The position numbers and the translations under genes are program-made. The notes beneath the pieces are model-generated. The model was not told where the DNA came from. It was given only the letters and a program-made list of their open reading frames with translations, and made no database searches. From Fidelibacterota bacterium (GTDB lineage: Bacteria > Pseudomonadota > Alphaproteobacteria > Rhodospirillales > Rhodospirillaceae): a stretch of 40,336 bases of DNA. The first letter of the stretch is position 1. Each line of letters begins with the position of its first letter. The stretch spans positions 1 to 40,336 of the forward strand of contig CANKHC010000005.1 in assembly GCA_947481595.1 (NCBI GenBank), given 5' to 3'. Shown piece after piece: positions 17,198 to 26,364 of this stretch.

Positions 17198-20079
17198 ACC
17201 CCGCCAAACTTGCCCGCCAGCTCAACGAGGGGGCCGCGTTTCATCAGCGCGGCGACTTGGCGAATGCCGAACGCCTTTACCGCGACGTGCTCAAGCATGC
17301 GCCGAAACAGCCCGATGCCTTGCACCTGCTCGGCGTGCTGATGGAACAGCGCGGACATCTCGCCCAGGGCATCACCCTGGTGCGCCAGGCACTGGCGGCG
17401 CAAAGTGCCTTTCCCGATGCGCATTTCAACTTAGGGCGCATGTTGACGGCCGCCGGCGATCTGGCTGGGGCCAAAAAACACTACGAACAGGCGTTGGCGA
17501 TCAAGCCGACCCACGCGCGGGCGATGAACGGGCTTGGTACTATCTTCCGCGCCCAGCGCGACACCGCCCAGGCCATCGATGCCTTCGGTCGGGCAGCCCG
17601 CCTGGAACCGCGCCTGCTCGAGGCGCATATCAACCTCTGCAACACTTACCGCGATGCCAGCGATGAGACAGCCTTGCTCGCCACCGCGGCGCAGGGACTC
17701 TCCGTCGATCCCACGAACGCGCCCCTGTGGTTGCTGCGCTCGGAGGCGGCGTTCACCACCGGCGATCTCGCCGCCGGGTGGAAGGACTACGAATGGCGTT
17801 TCAAGACGCCGCAGAATCCAGTCGAGCGCCAATCTTACAGTCTGCCGGTGTGGAACGGCGAGGATCTCGCGGGCAAATCCATCCTGGTCTGGCACGAACA
17901 GGCTCCCGGCGAGGAAATCCTTTTCGCCAGCATGATCCCGAGCCTGCTTGCGCGCGCGCGCCGTGTGGTAGTGCAGACTACGCCGCGCCTGGCACCGCTG
18001 TTCCGCCGCTCCTTCCCGCAAGCGGAGATTTTCGACGGCGCCGTCCCACCGGAGGTGACCGGCACGCTCGACCTGCAAAGCGCGCTCGGCAGCTTAGGCC
18101 AGGGCCTGCGCGCCAATTTCCGTGCCTTCCCCAATGCTGGGCCGCATCTCAAGGCCGACCCAGAACGTACGGCGGCGCTGCGCGCCAAATACGCGCGCGC
18201 GGGCAAGCTGCTGGTCGGCATCTCCTGGAAGAGTGCGCATCCCAAAGTCGCCGATGCCGCGCAAAAAACCGTCGGCCTCAACCAATGGGGCGCTCTGTTG
18301 AGCATACCCGGCCTCGTTTTCGTTAATCTGCAATACGGCGATACGGCCGCTGAGGTCGAAGCCGCGCGGGAGGAATTCGCCGCCGAGATCATCGGCGACA
18401 GCGCGATCGATCCCGTCGTCGACCTCGACGGTTTTGCCGCCCAAGCCGCGGCGATGGACATGGTGGTGACCTCCAGCAATACCGCCGCCCACGTGGCGGG
18501 CGCGGTTGGCACTCCGACGTTCTGCATGGTGCCGCGCGCGCTCGGCAACGGCCGGCGCTGGTACTGGTTCGGTGAAGGGCGCTTCTCGCCGTGGTATCGC
18601 GCCATGATGCTGTTCCGCCAGCGCAGTATGGAGACATGGAGCGACGTGCTCGCCGAGGCCGCCGTGGCCCTTACGGGGGCGGCGCATGCGGCGGGCGTGT
18701 TGCCCGAGCCTGACGCATATCTCGACACGCTTGCGCGCGGATATGTCAGCGCCCAACTGCCTGGCGAAGCCGCAGCCGTCTACGGTGCCGCGGCCAGCTT
18801 CGCTTCGGGCAAACGCGCGGCTTACTTCTTCACGCAGCAAGGTATGACATTCGCGCGTGCCGGCCGCTTCGAAGACGCCGCGGCGGCTTACCGATCCTCC
18901 CTCGACCAAGCGCCCGATGAGGCTGAGACCTACAACAACCTCGGCAACGCCTTGCGTCGCCTGGGGCGCGCGGACGAAGCGAGTACGGCTTATGCCCAAG
19001 CCCACCGCTTGAAGCCCGAGCATCCTTCGATCTTCCTCAATCACGCCATGGCATTGTCGGAGACCGGCCACCTCGAGGCTTCGCTTGCTGCCCTCGATGA
19101 AATTGTTGTGCGCGATCCCACTTACGTCGATGCGCAGTACAACCGCGCCATGGTGCTGATGGCCATGGGCAGGCTCGCGGAAGGCTGGAAGGCTTTCCGC
19201 TGGCGCATGAAGCGCCCGGATGTGCATGTCCACCACGATCACTTTCAGCAAAAGGTGTGGGACGGCGAGGACCTTGCCGGAAAACACATCCTGGTCTGGA
19301 CCGATCTTGGGCTCGGCGAGGAGATCCTGCTCGCGGGGTTGATCCCCGACCTCGCGGCGGTGGCGCGCAAGGTGACGCTGCTATGCTCCGAACGCTTGCT
19401 CGGCCTGTTCCGGCGCTCGTTCCCGAACGTTACGGTCGCGAGGCGCACTGAGCCGTTGCCGGCAGAGGCATTGGATCCAACCATCGACTTCCAGATGTCG
19501 GTGGCGGAACTGGGGGCTGCCTTCCGCCGCGATTTCGCGGCGTTCCCGGCCCGGCAAAATTACCTGGTGCCGGACACCGCGCTGCGCGACAAGCTGCGCG
19601 CGCGCTACCGTCAGGGGGCGAACAAAGTCGTCGGCATTTCCTGGCGCAGCATCAATCCCGAGATCGGTGCGCGGAAAAGTATTGCGCTGACGGCATGGCT
19701 GCCGCTGCTCAAGACCTCCGGTATCACCTTCGTCAATCTGCAATACGGCGATAGCCGCGCCGAAGTCGAAGCTTTGCGCCGCATTCACGGTGTGGGCCTC
19801 ATCACCGATCCCGAGATCGATACCATGGGTGACATGGACCGCGTGGCGGCGCAGGTTGCCGCCATGGATCACGTCGTCTCGATCAGCAACACCGCCGTGC
19901 ATCTCGCGGGGGCATTGGGGGTGCCGGCCACGGTCTTGTTGCCGCCGGGTCACGCGCGCCTCTGGTATTGGTTCCGCGGGCTTGAGGGCTGCGCCTGGTA
20001 CCCCGGCGCGCGCCTGCTGGCGGGCGACGGCGGTTGGGACCAGCTCATCGCCAAGGCTGCGGTTGGACTGAGGCCATAA
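17194..20079 (+). CDS. Double-module TPR-glycosyltransferase, 961 aa
   Basis: Residues ~5-190: TPRs. Residues ~195-500: first GT-B domain (AGWKDYEWRF, HEQAPGEEIL, FVNLQYGD, SNTAAHVAGAVG, WYWF). Residues ~505-660: a shorter second TPR array (AETYNNLGNALRRLGRADEA). Residues ~663-961: second GT domain (EGWKAFRWRM, TDLGLGEEIL, FVNLQYGD, SNTAVHLAGALG, LWYWF). In both modules the usual GDEIL is GEEIL. The two GT halves belong to the AAQ-AMD subgroup, so this double protein probably arose separately from the one at 12027. GTG start overlaps the previous stop as GTGA. No signal peptide. The role in protein glycosylation is inferred from the TPR-GT family. Confidence 0.88.
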   Translation: MNPAKLARQLNEGAAFHQRGDLANAERLYRDVLKHAPKQPDALHLLGVLMEQRGHLAQGITLVRQALAAQSAFPDAHFNLGRMLTAAGDLAGAKKHYEQALAIKPTHARAMNGLGTIFRAQRDTAQAIDAFGRAARLEPRLLEAHINLCNTYRDASDETALLATAAQGLSVDPTNAPLWLLRSEAAFTTGDLAAGWKDYEWRFKTPQNPVERQSYSLPVWNGEDLAGKSILVWHEQAPGEEILFASMIPSLLARARRVVVQTTPRLAPLFRRSFPQAEIFDGAVPPEVTGTLDLQSALGSLGQGLRANFRAFPNAGPHLKADPERTAALRAKYARAGKLLVGISWKSAHPKVADAAQKTVGLNQWGALLSIPGLVFVNLQYGDTAAEVEAAREEFAAEIIGDSAIDPVVDLDGFAAQAAAMDMVVTSSNTAAHVAGAVGTPTFCMVPRALGNGRRWYWFGEGRFSPWYRAMMLFRQRSMETWSDVLAEAAVALTGAAHAAGVLPEPDAYLDTLARGYVSAQLPGEAAAVYGAAASFASGKRAAYFFTQQGMTFARAGRFEDAAAAYRSSLDQAPDEAETYNNLGNALRRLGRADEASTAYAQAHRLKPEHPSIFLNHAMALSETGHLEASLAALDEIVVRDPTYVDAQYNRAMVLMAMGRLAEGWKAFRWRMKRPDVHVHHDHFQQKVWDGEDLAGKHILVWTDLGLGEEILLAGLIPDLAAVARKVTLLCSERLLGLFRRSFPNVTVARRTEPLPAEALDPTIDFQMSVAELGAAFRRDFAAFPARQNYLVPDTALRDKLRARYRQGANKVVGISWRSINPEIGARKSIALTAWLPLLKTSGITFVNLQYGDSRAEVEALRRIHGVGLITDPEIDTMGDMDRVAAQVAAMDHVVSISNTAVHLAGALGVPATVLLPPGHARLWYWFRGLEGCAWYPGARLLAGDGGWDQLIAKAAVGLRP

Positions 20080-20141
20080 GGTCGGCTATAGCTAAAAAAG
20101 GACTAGGGCGGCCACCCCGCCCAACCAGGGAATTTCTCTTT

Positions 20142-20816
20142 ATGATCAAGGTATTCATCGGCTTTGACTCGCACGAGACCGTCGCCTTCCATGTGCTGGC
20201 GCACTCGATCCATACGCGTGCCAGCCAGCCTGTCGCGATCATGCCCCTGATGCTGACCCAGCTCACGTCCATCTTCCACCGCGAGCGCAATGCGCTGCAG
20301 TCGACGGAGTTCTCGTTCTCGCGCTTTCTGGTGCCGCACCTCTCCAACTTTGAGGGTTGGAGCCTGTTCTGCGACTGCGACATGCTGATGCTCGACGACA
20401 TCGCCAAGCTGTGGGCGTTGCGCAACGACCGCTACGCCGTGCAGGTGGTCAAGCACAACCACGTGCCGCCGGAAGACATCAAGTTCCTGAACCAACCGCA
20501 AAGCAAGTATCAGAAGAAGAACTGGTCGAGCGTGATGCTGTTCAACAACGCCAAGTGCAAGGCGCTGACGGTGGACTATGCCAACAACGCCACTGGCCTG
20601 GAACTGCATCAGTTCAAGTGGCTGGGCGACGATTCCCTGATCGGCGAGATTCCGCACCGCTGGAACCACCTGGTTGACTACGACCCCGCGCTGCCGCCTT
20701 CGGAGCTTTCCTTGATCCACTACACCGAAGGCGGGCCGTATTTCGAGGAATACAAAAACTGCGGCTATGCTCAGCTGTGGTTGGACGAACGCGCGCGTAT
20801 GCTGGCAGCCGGTTAG
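20142..20816 (+). CDS. Small GT-A-type glycosyltransferase
   Basis: 224 aa, with the start MIKVFIGFDSHETVAFHVL typical of a GT8-like family in Proteobacteria. The GT-A metal/nucleotide-sugar motif DxD is visible as FCDCDMLMLDD. Other marks are NWSSVMLFNN and IHYTEGGPYF, compatible with donor and acceptor site elements. Cytosolic: no signal or membrane helix. AGGGA lies ten bases before the ATG. It closes the gspE-TPR-GT run, 62 bases after the last TPR-GT gene, and its stop overlaps the convergent TPR-GT stop by three bases. Unlike its neighbours it has no TPRs, so it may add a further sugar or act on another acceptor; this is inference. Confidence 0.82.
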   Translation: MIKVFIGFDSHETVAFHVLAHSIHTRASQPVAIMPLMLTQLTSIFHRERNALQSTEFSFSRFLVPHLSNFEGWSLFCDCDMLMLDDIAKLWALRNDRYAVQVVKHNHVPPEDIKFLNQPQSKYQKKNWSSVMLFNNAKCKALTVDYANNATGLELHQFKWLGDDSLIGEIPHRWNHLVDYDPALPPSELSLIHYTEGGPYFEEYKNCGYAQLWLDERARMLAAG

Positions 20817-23014
20817 GCCTGGAAATCCGCAAGCCGCCGCGCGGTTTCGGCCAAAGCGGTGACCCATTCCCCGAGCTTGTTTTGGCGGATGACCCGCACG
20901 TTGGGATACCAAGGCGTGCGCTCGCCCTTCAGCCCCCAATACCATAGATTGCCCGCCGAGGCCGGCACCAGGACCCATGTCGGCACGCCCACGGCGGCGG
21001 CGAAATGAACCGTGGTGCTGCTGACTCCGATCACGAGGTCGCAGGCGGCGGCCAGGGCAGTGACGCCCTCGATGTCCTCGCGCAAGTCGAGGCCCTCAAT
21101 GTGGGTGATCTTCACGCCGAGCTCGGCTTCGACATCCGCGCGTTCGGCGGCGGTGTCGCCGTACTGTAAATCGACGAAGCGAATGCCCGCCTGCTTAAGG
21201 ATCGGGGCCCAGTGTTTGAGGGCCAGCGTCTTGTGGCGGCCGATTTTCGGATTGGTGCTGGCCCAGGAGATCCCGACGATGGGACCTTTACCTCCCAGAC
21301 TTTCCAGCTGGGCGCGCAAGGCCGCGCGCCGCGCCGGGTCTGAGACCAGATAGGACGCGCGCGCCGGGAACGCCTCGGCACTGGCGCGCAGCCAGCGCCC
21401 CAAGCCCGCCAACGGTACCTGCCAGCGCATATCGGGTGCTGAGATGGCGGGGTGGTCGCGCGGCACAGCGGTGAGGCCGGGGAATGAGCGCTGGAACAGC
21501 GCAAACAGGCGCGGATCGGTCTCGAAAACCACCTTGTGACCCTGCGCCAAGAGCTCCGGAATCATGCCGGCGTAGAGCACTTTGTCGCCTAGCCCCTGCT
21601 CGCCCCAGAGCACAACGCCGCCGGGGCCGCGCTCGCCTTGCCACGGCGGCATTGGAATATCGCGCGCGGTCGTTGCCGCGCCCTCGCATTTCCAGCGCCA
21701 GTCATAAGCTTCCCAGCCACGGGCGTAATCGCCCTGCATCAGCAGTGCGAGGCCGGCGTTGCGGTGCGCTTCGGCCAGATTCGGTTTCAGTTCGCGTGCG
21801 CGCTCAAAGCTCGCGAGCGCCTCGTCGTGGTGTTCGGTGGTCTGCAGGAGGATGCCGCGCACGTTCCACAGCTCCGCCACTGTCGGATCGGCGGCGATGC
21901 CGGCTTCGTAGCTCGCCCGGGCGCGGGCGTAGTCGCCCAGCTGCTTGAGGACGCTGCCGTGGTTAATGCGGGCTTTGTAAAAGGCCGGGCGCAGGTCCAG
22001 CGCCGCTTCGTAAGCCGCGACTGCTTCCGTGAAGCGGTCCTGCGCTTTGAGAGCGTTGCCGAGATGGAAGTGGGTTTCCGGCATGGCGGGTGCGGCTGCA
22101 AGCGCGGTACGCAGGTGCGCTTCGGCTTCGGTGGGGCGGTCCAATGAGAGGAGCGTATTGGCGAGGTTGTTGAGCAGCACCACATCGCCGCCGCGAAGGC
22201 TCAAAGCCTCGTCCATGAGCGCAACAGCACGCGGCAGGTCACCGCGGCGCTTGTGATGCATGCCCAATTCGCTGAGGGCTAAATTTAGCATCCCCCTCGC
22301 GCTTGTATCCTTGGCATCGCTCGCAAGACGTAAACGTGCCCGTTTCACAACGTTCTCCAGCGCCTGCGCGTCACCGGCGAGCGCGCCCAAATGGATGTGG
22401 GCCTCGAGGAGCTCGGGATCGAGCGCGGCGGCCTGGCGCAGATGGGTTTCGGCTTCGCCGGTGCGCGCGCTGTCCTTGAGGATCAGCCCGAGGTTGTAGT
22501 GGGCGCGGACGTGGCTGGGATTGAGGGTGATGGTGCGGCGGTAGGCCTCTTCGGCCTCACCCATGCGCCCAAGATCCTGGAGCGTGTTGCCCAGGTTGTT
22601 GTAAGCCGAGGCATTCTGCGGCTGCAGCGCTAGGGCGGCGCGGTAGCGCGCCTCGGCTTCCGGCAGTCGCTGCAATGCCCGCAGGGTGTTGCCAAGTGCA
22701 AACAGGGTGTTGAAGGTAGGGTCACGCGCCGCCGACTGCTCGAGGGCTTGGAGCGCTTCCGCATTGCGGCCCGCCGCCTGAAGGGCAACGCCGAGGTTCG
22801 AAAGATAGACCGGCTGCGGACCGGCTATCTCAACCGCGCGGCCGATCATCTCGGCAGCTTCTTGAGACTTTCCCTGCTGCTGTGCCAGCACACCGAGAAG
22901 GTGCCAGGCGTCGGCATTTCTGGGCTCGCCCTTGAGCATTGCACGGTAGCCGCGCTCGGCATCGGCCAGCCGCCCGGCGGCGTGGGCGGCATAAGCTTCG
23001 GCGAGGGAACTCAC
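20813..23014 (-). CDS. TPR-glycosyltransferase with long TPR array, 733 aa
   Basis: Residues ~1-430 carry about twelve TPRs (NASAYNNLGNTLQDLGRMGE; HVRAHYNLGLILKDSARTGE). Residues ~431-733 form the GT-B domain: RGWEAYDWRW, GEQGLGDKVL, FVDLQYGD, ALAAACDLVIGVSSTTVHF and LWYWG...TPWYP. It belongs to the ACD/WYWG subgroup, like both modules of the gene at 12027 and the gene at 33615; its N-terminus (LAEAYAAHAAGRLADAERGY) is very close to the latter. The GTG start overlaps the upstream TPR-GT stop (GTGA). It is the last gene of the gspF-G-H-I-J-TPR-GT run. Cytosolic; predicted protein glycosyltransferase. Confidence 0.88.
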   Translation of the reverse strand: MSSLAEAYAAHAAGRLADAERGYRAMLKGEPRNADAWHLLGVLAQQQGKSQEAAEMIGRAVEIAGPQPVYLSNLGVALQAAGRNAEALQALEQSAARDPTFNTLFALGNTLRALQRLPEAEARYRAALALQPQNASAYNNLGNTLQDLGRMGEAEEAYRRTITLNPSHVRAHYNLGLILKDSARTGEAETHLRQAAALDPELLEAHIHLGALAGDAQALENVVKRARLRLASDAKDTSARGMLNLALSELGMHHKRRGDLPRAVALMDEALSLRGGDVVLLNNLANTLLSLDRPTEAEAHLRTALAAAPAMPETHFHLGNALKAQDRFTEAVAAYEAALDLRPAFYKARINHGSVLKQLGDYARARASYEAGIAADPTVAELWNVRGILLQTTEHHDEALASFERARELKPNLAEAHRNAGLALLMQGDYARGWEAYDWRWKCEGAATTARDIPMPPWQGERGPGGVVLWGEQGLGDKVLYAGMIPELLAQGHKVVFETDPRLFALFQRSFPGLTAVPRDHPAISAPDMRWQVPLAGLGRWLRASAEAFPARASYLVSDPARRAALRAQLESLGGKGPIVGISWASTNPKIGRHKTLALKHWAPILKQAGIRFVDLQYGDTAAERADVEAELGVKITHIEGLDLREDIEGVTALAAACDLVIGVSSTTVHFAAAVGVPTWVLVPASAGNLWYWGLKGERTPWYPNVRVIRQNKLGEWVTALAETARRLADFQA

Positions 23015-24747
23015 CTTACCCCGCCCGCGACCCGGGCCCGCAAATCAGCGGCGATCGTCTCTATCAACTTGGCCGGCGTCGGTTCGGTGCGGCGATAGAT
23101 CCGCATCGCCGGATACCAGGGGCTGGTGTCACTGTCGGCAAACCAATGCCAAAGGCCGGTCGCATTGTGCGCCGGCACGATGTTCCACACCGGGATGTTC
23201 AACGCCCCGGCCAGGTGCACGGTGGTGTTGCTGACGGAGATCACCAGATCCATGGCGGCGACTTGCGCCGCGACGCCGTCCATGTCGCCGGCGAAGTCGA
23301 CCTCGGGATCGGTGAACAACGACACGCCGGAGTTCTTCTGCATTTCGGCGATCTCAGCTGGGTCGGCGCCATACTGGAGAGTGACGAAGACGACACCCGG
23401 GACGTTGAGCAAGGGGACGAAGTCCGCCAAGGCCAGCGTCTTATCCTTACCAAGCGCGGAGCGATGACTGGCCCAGGAAAGTCCGATCACGTATGTCCCG
23501 GCGGCTGCATATCTTTGGCGCAGCGCCGCAGCTCGTACCGGGTCGGCTTTGAGGTAGCCACGGTGCGGCGTGAACTTTTCCGGCGCAGCGCGCAGCAAAC
23601 CGCCGAGATCACCGCCGGCGATCTGTACCTCAGCGTCGACGGCGACAGGACAGGCACGCGCTGGGTTTGTGCGCGGGATAATCGTGAGGTCGGGAAACGA
23701 TCGGCGAAAGAGAGTTTCCAGGCGCGGTGAACATTCGACGGTGATCCGCGCTGCAATGCGCGCAAGGTCACTGAGCATGCCCGCCTGTAGGATTTCTTCG
23801 CCGAGGCCAAGTTCTGTCCAGACCAAAATAGCCTTGTTTTGCAACGATTCGCCGTGCCACACGGGCTGCGGAAACCGGCCGTGCGGGTCGTGCTTCAAGC
23901 CCTCGACCTCGAAGCGCCGGCGGTAGGCCTGCCAGGCTTCGGGCAAACGGCGCGCCAGGAACAAGGCCGTGGTCTTGTGGCCAAGGGCGCGGAGGTATCG
24001 CGGATTGGCCGCGAGGGCCTCGTCGAAGAGGCGAGTGGCTTCATCCAAGCGTCGCGCGAAGACCGCGAGCACGCCGAGATTGTCGAGCGCCTCGGCGTAG
24101 CCTGGGCGCAAATCGAGCGCGGTGCGGAGGGCTGCGGTGGCTGCCTCGGGATCTCTGGCTTTCAAGACCGCGCCCAGCCCGTTGTGGGCTTCGGGCAATG
24201 CGGGGTTCAAAGCTATCGCCTCGCGAAACGCCAGCGCAGCGCCGGCGGAATCGCCCACGCGACCGCGCACGAGACCGAGATTGCATCGGTATGCTGCTTG
24301 CCGGGGTGCTAGGCTCACGGCTTGGGTCAAAGCGCTTTGCGCCTCTGCCAGTTTGCCTTGGGCCAGCAGCACAAGACCTAAGTCATTGTGGACCTCTGGC
24401 GACCGCGGCAGATGGGTCAACGCCAGGCGCAGGCAATCCTCGGCGCGCTGCGCGTGGCCATACGCTTGCAGCAGCGCCGCCCAGCCCAGCCAGGCTTCGG
24501 TGTACGTCGGTTCGTCTTGGACAGCGGTGCGGAGTTCGTTTTGGGCGTCGTCGCTGCGTCCCTGCTCCTGGAAGATGCGCGCGAGCAGCACGCGTGCCGC
24601 ACCCCGCCGTGAAGGCTGAGCCAGCGCGGCCCGAACAAGGGTTTCAGCCGCGCCGAATTGCTGCGATGCCACGAGTGCCGCGGCGCGGTCGAGGTCGGTG
24701 GCCGCTTCTTGTCCTCCCCCCACCTCCTGTCCTCCCCCACTGTCCAT
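23011..24747 (-). CDS. TPR-glycosyltransferase with altered LQYGD motif, 578 aa
   Basis: Residues ~15-265: TPRs (SPEVHNDLGLVLLAQGKLAE; PEAHNGLGAVLKARD). Residues ~268-578: GT-B domain with EAWQAYRRRF, TELGLGEEIL, FVTLQYGADP, VAAQVAAMDLVISVSNTT, HLAGALN and LWHWF...SPWYPA. The Asp of the otherwise near-invariant LQYGD is Ala here, and the Tyr of LWYWF is His, so activity or donor choice may differ. The ATG shares one base with the gspJ stop (TGATG), coupling a glycosyltransferase directly to a pseudopilin gene. A short Gly/Gln repeat (GGGQEVGGGQEA) follows the initiator. Cytosolic. Confidence 0.87.
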   Translation of the reverse strand: MDSGGGQEVGGGQEAATDLDRAAALVASQQFGAAETLVRAALAQPSRRGAARVLLARIFQEQGRSDDAQNELRTAVQDEPTYTEAWLGWAALLQAYGHAQRAEDCLRLALTHLPRSPEVHNDLGLVLLAQGKLAEAQSALTQAVSLAPRQAAYRCNLGLVRGRVGDSAGAALAFREAIALNPALPEAHNGLGAVLKARDPEAATAALRTALDLRPGYAEALDNLGVLAVFARRLDEATRLFDEALAANPRYLRALGHKTTALFLARRLPEAWQAYRRRFEVEGLKHDPHGRFPQPVWHGESLQNKAILVWTELGLGEEILQAGMLSDLARIAARITVECSPRLETLFRRSFPDLTIIPRTNPARACPVAVDAEVQIAGGDLGGLLRAAPEKFTPHRGYLKADPVRAAALRQRYAAAGTYVIGLSWASHRSALGKDKTLALADFVPLLNVPGVVFVTLQYGADPAEIAEMQKNSGVSLFTDPEVDFAGDMDGVAAQVAAMDLVISVSNTTVHLAGALNIPVWNIVPAHNATGLWHWFADSDTSPWYPAMRIYRRTEPTPAKLIETIAADLRARVAGGVR

Positions 24748-25358
24748 CACTTCGGGGACATGTTCGCGAAGGGCGAGTCTTCCAGGCGGGTGACGCGGTC
24801 GTGAGGGCCCGAGACGGCGGCGATGAGCGGCGAGGTGGCGGTGCCGATATCGATCCAGATCAGCCACGGGGTCTGCGAGGTGCTTGCTTGGGGCGGCCAC
24901 GAGGTCTGCCAGGCGCCGTTGATGTCACGGTATTTGAAGGACGACTCGTTGCCGGGCCAGCGTCCGATTTCGGTTTTGGCACGCCCCGGCTCTTCATATG
25001 TCAGCACGGTTTGATTGGCGCTGCTGTCGTAGTCCAGCGTCATCGTGAACGGCGTCGGCGCGCCGGCCGGAGACAGCAGCGGCCGCAGGGTCTGGCCGGT
25101 CATCGTCCGCGGCTGGCCCCGGAACTGATTGGGGTTGTCCTTGTAGTCCGGCAGAATCCCGCGCAATGGATCGACAGGAACGTTCTGGCTGATGACGACC
25201 GTCTGCAAGTCGGCGATGGTGTTGTTCACCGACAGCCGCGTGCCCAGCACCATGCTGAACCCTTGCATCAAGACCGCCGCCATGAGGCTTGAGATCACCA
25301 TCACAACGATCATCTCAAACAGGGTGAAGCCTCGCGACGACGTGTTCAAGGTGCTCAT
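24747..25358 (-). CDS. gspJ: Type II secretion minor pseudopilin GspJ
   Basis: 203 aa. Leader MSTLNTSSRG is cut before Phe11; mature FTLFEMIVVMVISSLMAAVL is the conserved pseudopilin helix with Glu5. The globular domain that follows is periplasmic. Length, leader and position after gspI identify GspJ, a pseudopilus-tip component that complexes with GspI and GspK. The ATG overlaps the gspI stop (ATGA), and the stop overlaps the next TPR-GT start (TGATG). Confidence 0.87.
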   Translation of the reverse strand: MSTLNTSSRGFTLFEMIVVMVISSLMAAVLMQGFSMVLGTRLSVNNTIADLQTVVISQNVPVDPLRGILPDYKDNPNQFRGQPRTMTGQTLRPLLSPAGAPTPFTMTLDYDSSANQTVLTYEEPGRAKTEIGRWPGNESSFKYRDINGAWQTSWPPQASTSQTPWLIWIDIGTATSPLIAAVSGPHDRVTRLEDSPFANMSPK

Positions 25359-25852
25359 GGCTTGGTCATCCCCGGCAGGATGTTGGCGTTGATGCGCCGA
25401 TAGCCCACTTTGCGCATGTCGAAGGCAAACCACTCGCCGGCACGATCGTTGCGAACGACCGAAACCTTGACGTTGTAGAATCCGATCCCGAAAGCCGCGA
25501 GGCCGGTGCCCGGACGGATCGCCGTATTGGGTGGAATAAGCGCCTGGCTTTCCCAACGGATGTTGAGGTTGCCGATCTGCTCGCCTCCGTTGGGCTCCTC
25601 CAACGGATTGAGCGGCTCGAGCAGCTCGATAATGGACTGCTGGGCGAGATTGCGGGCATTGGAGTCGCCGGCGCGGTTGAGACCGACGACCATCTGCGAG
25701 ATGAACGTAATGATCGGTATGAGCGCTATGCCGACGACGGCGACGGCAACGATGGCTTCCAGCAGCGTGAAGCCGCGGCTGGCATACCGGGCTAAACTGG
25801 TCAGGCGCGCGCGCGCGAGGCGCGCCTTCACTCTGCGAGCTTCACGGCGCAT
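25355..25852 (-). CDS. gspI: Type II secretion minor pseudopilin GspI
   Basis: 165 aa from ATG 25852. A long, very basic 27-residue leader ending SRG is followed by mature FTLLEAIVAVAVVGIALIPI with Glu5. The C-terminal domain has RNLAQQSIIELL near the helix end, compatible with the GspI tip subunit. An alternative GTG at 25831 shares GTGA with the gspH stop and would leave a 20-residue leader; either start yields the same mature protein. It overlaps gspJ by four bases. Confidence 0.85.
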   Translation of the reverse strand: MRREARRVKARLARARLTSLARYASRGFTLLEAIVAVAVVGIALIPIITFISQMVVGLNRAGDSNARNLAQQSIIELLEPLNPLEEPNGGEQIGNLNIRWESQALIPPNTAIRPGTGLAAFGIGFYNVKVSVVRNDRAGEWFAFDMRKVGYRRINANILPGMTKP

Positions 25853-26364
25853 GTCGGCGCTTTCAGGTCGTAAGCGTAGTGGGCTTGCCCGACCGCGACC
25901 TCGATCTTGCCGCCCGAGCAATAGCCGGAAGCCTGATAGACGATGGGCTCGACCACGGTCAGGATCCAGTCCTCGGGCAACACGAGTTTGGCCTCGACGG
26001 CATCGACCGGCACCAGCGTCTTGAGCTGGCCGGGTTGGAGAAACAGGATATCTTTGAAGGGCTCGTCATCCTCGCCGGGGAGAATGGGCTTGGCATCGAG
26101 CTCGCGGGGATAACTGCCGGCGAGGATTGTCGGCCGCCCCTGCTTGAAGGCGGTATAGGCCAGACCATTGAGTTCGTTTTCGAAGCTGTCGCGGCTGAGG
26201 GTAAAGGCCAGCCTGTCCTGAACGATGGCAAACTGCGGCAGCGCCACCGCCGCCAGCATCCCAACAAGCGCAAGGACGACAAGGACTTCGAGCAGCGTAA
26301 AGCCGCGGGTACAGCCCACCTTAGGGCTTGGCCTGCTGCTGCGCTCTGGGCAGGATTCCAACAT
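25828..26364 (-). CDS. gspH: Type II secretion minor pseudopilin GspH
   Basis: 178 aa if started at ATG 26364, inside the 3' end of gspG. A GTG at 26319, two bases after the gspG stop, would give a short leader of six residues (ending TRG) and is equally credible. Mature FTLLEVLVVLALVGMLAAVA has Glu5. The domain that follows is beta-rich, with two cysteines late in the sequence (SGYCSGG; PTCAV) that could form a disulfide. Order between gspG and gspI supports GspH. Confidence 0.83.
   Translation of the reverse strand: MLESCPERSSRPSPKVGCTRGFTLLEVLVVLALVGMLAAVALPQFAIVQDRLAFTLSRDSFENELNGLAYTAFKQGRPTILAGSYPRELDAKPILPGEDDEPFKDILFLQPGQLKTLVPVDAVEAKLVLPEDWILTVVEPIVYQASGYCSGGKIEVAVGQAHYAYDLKAPTCAVKLAE

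Noticed and set aside
20106-20122. Hairpin GGGCGG-CCACC-CCGCCC before the small GT gene as a terminator
   Set aside because: Only a six-base stem with no T-run; the gene likely belongs to the upstream transcript.
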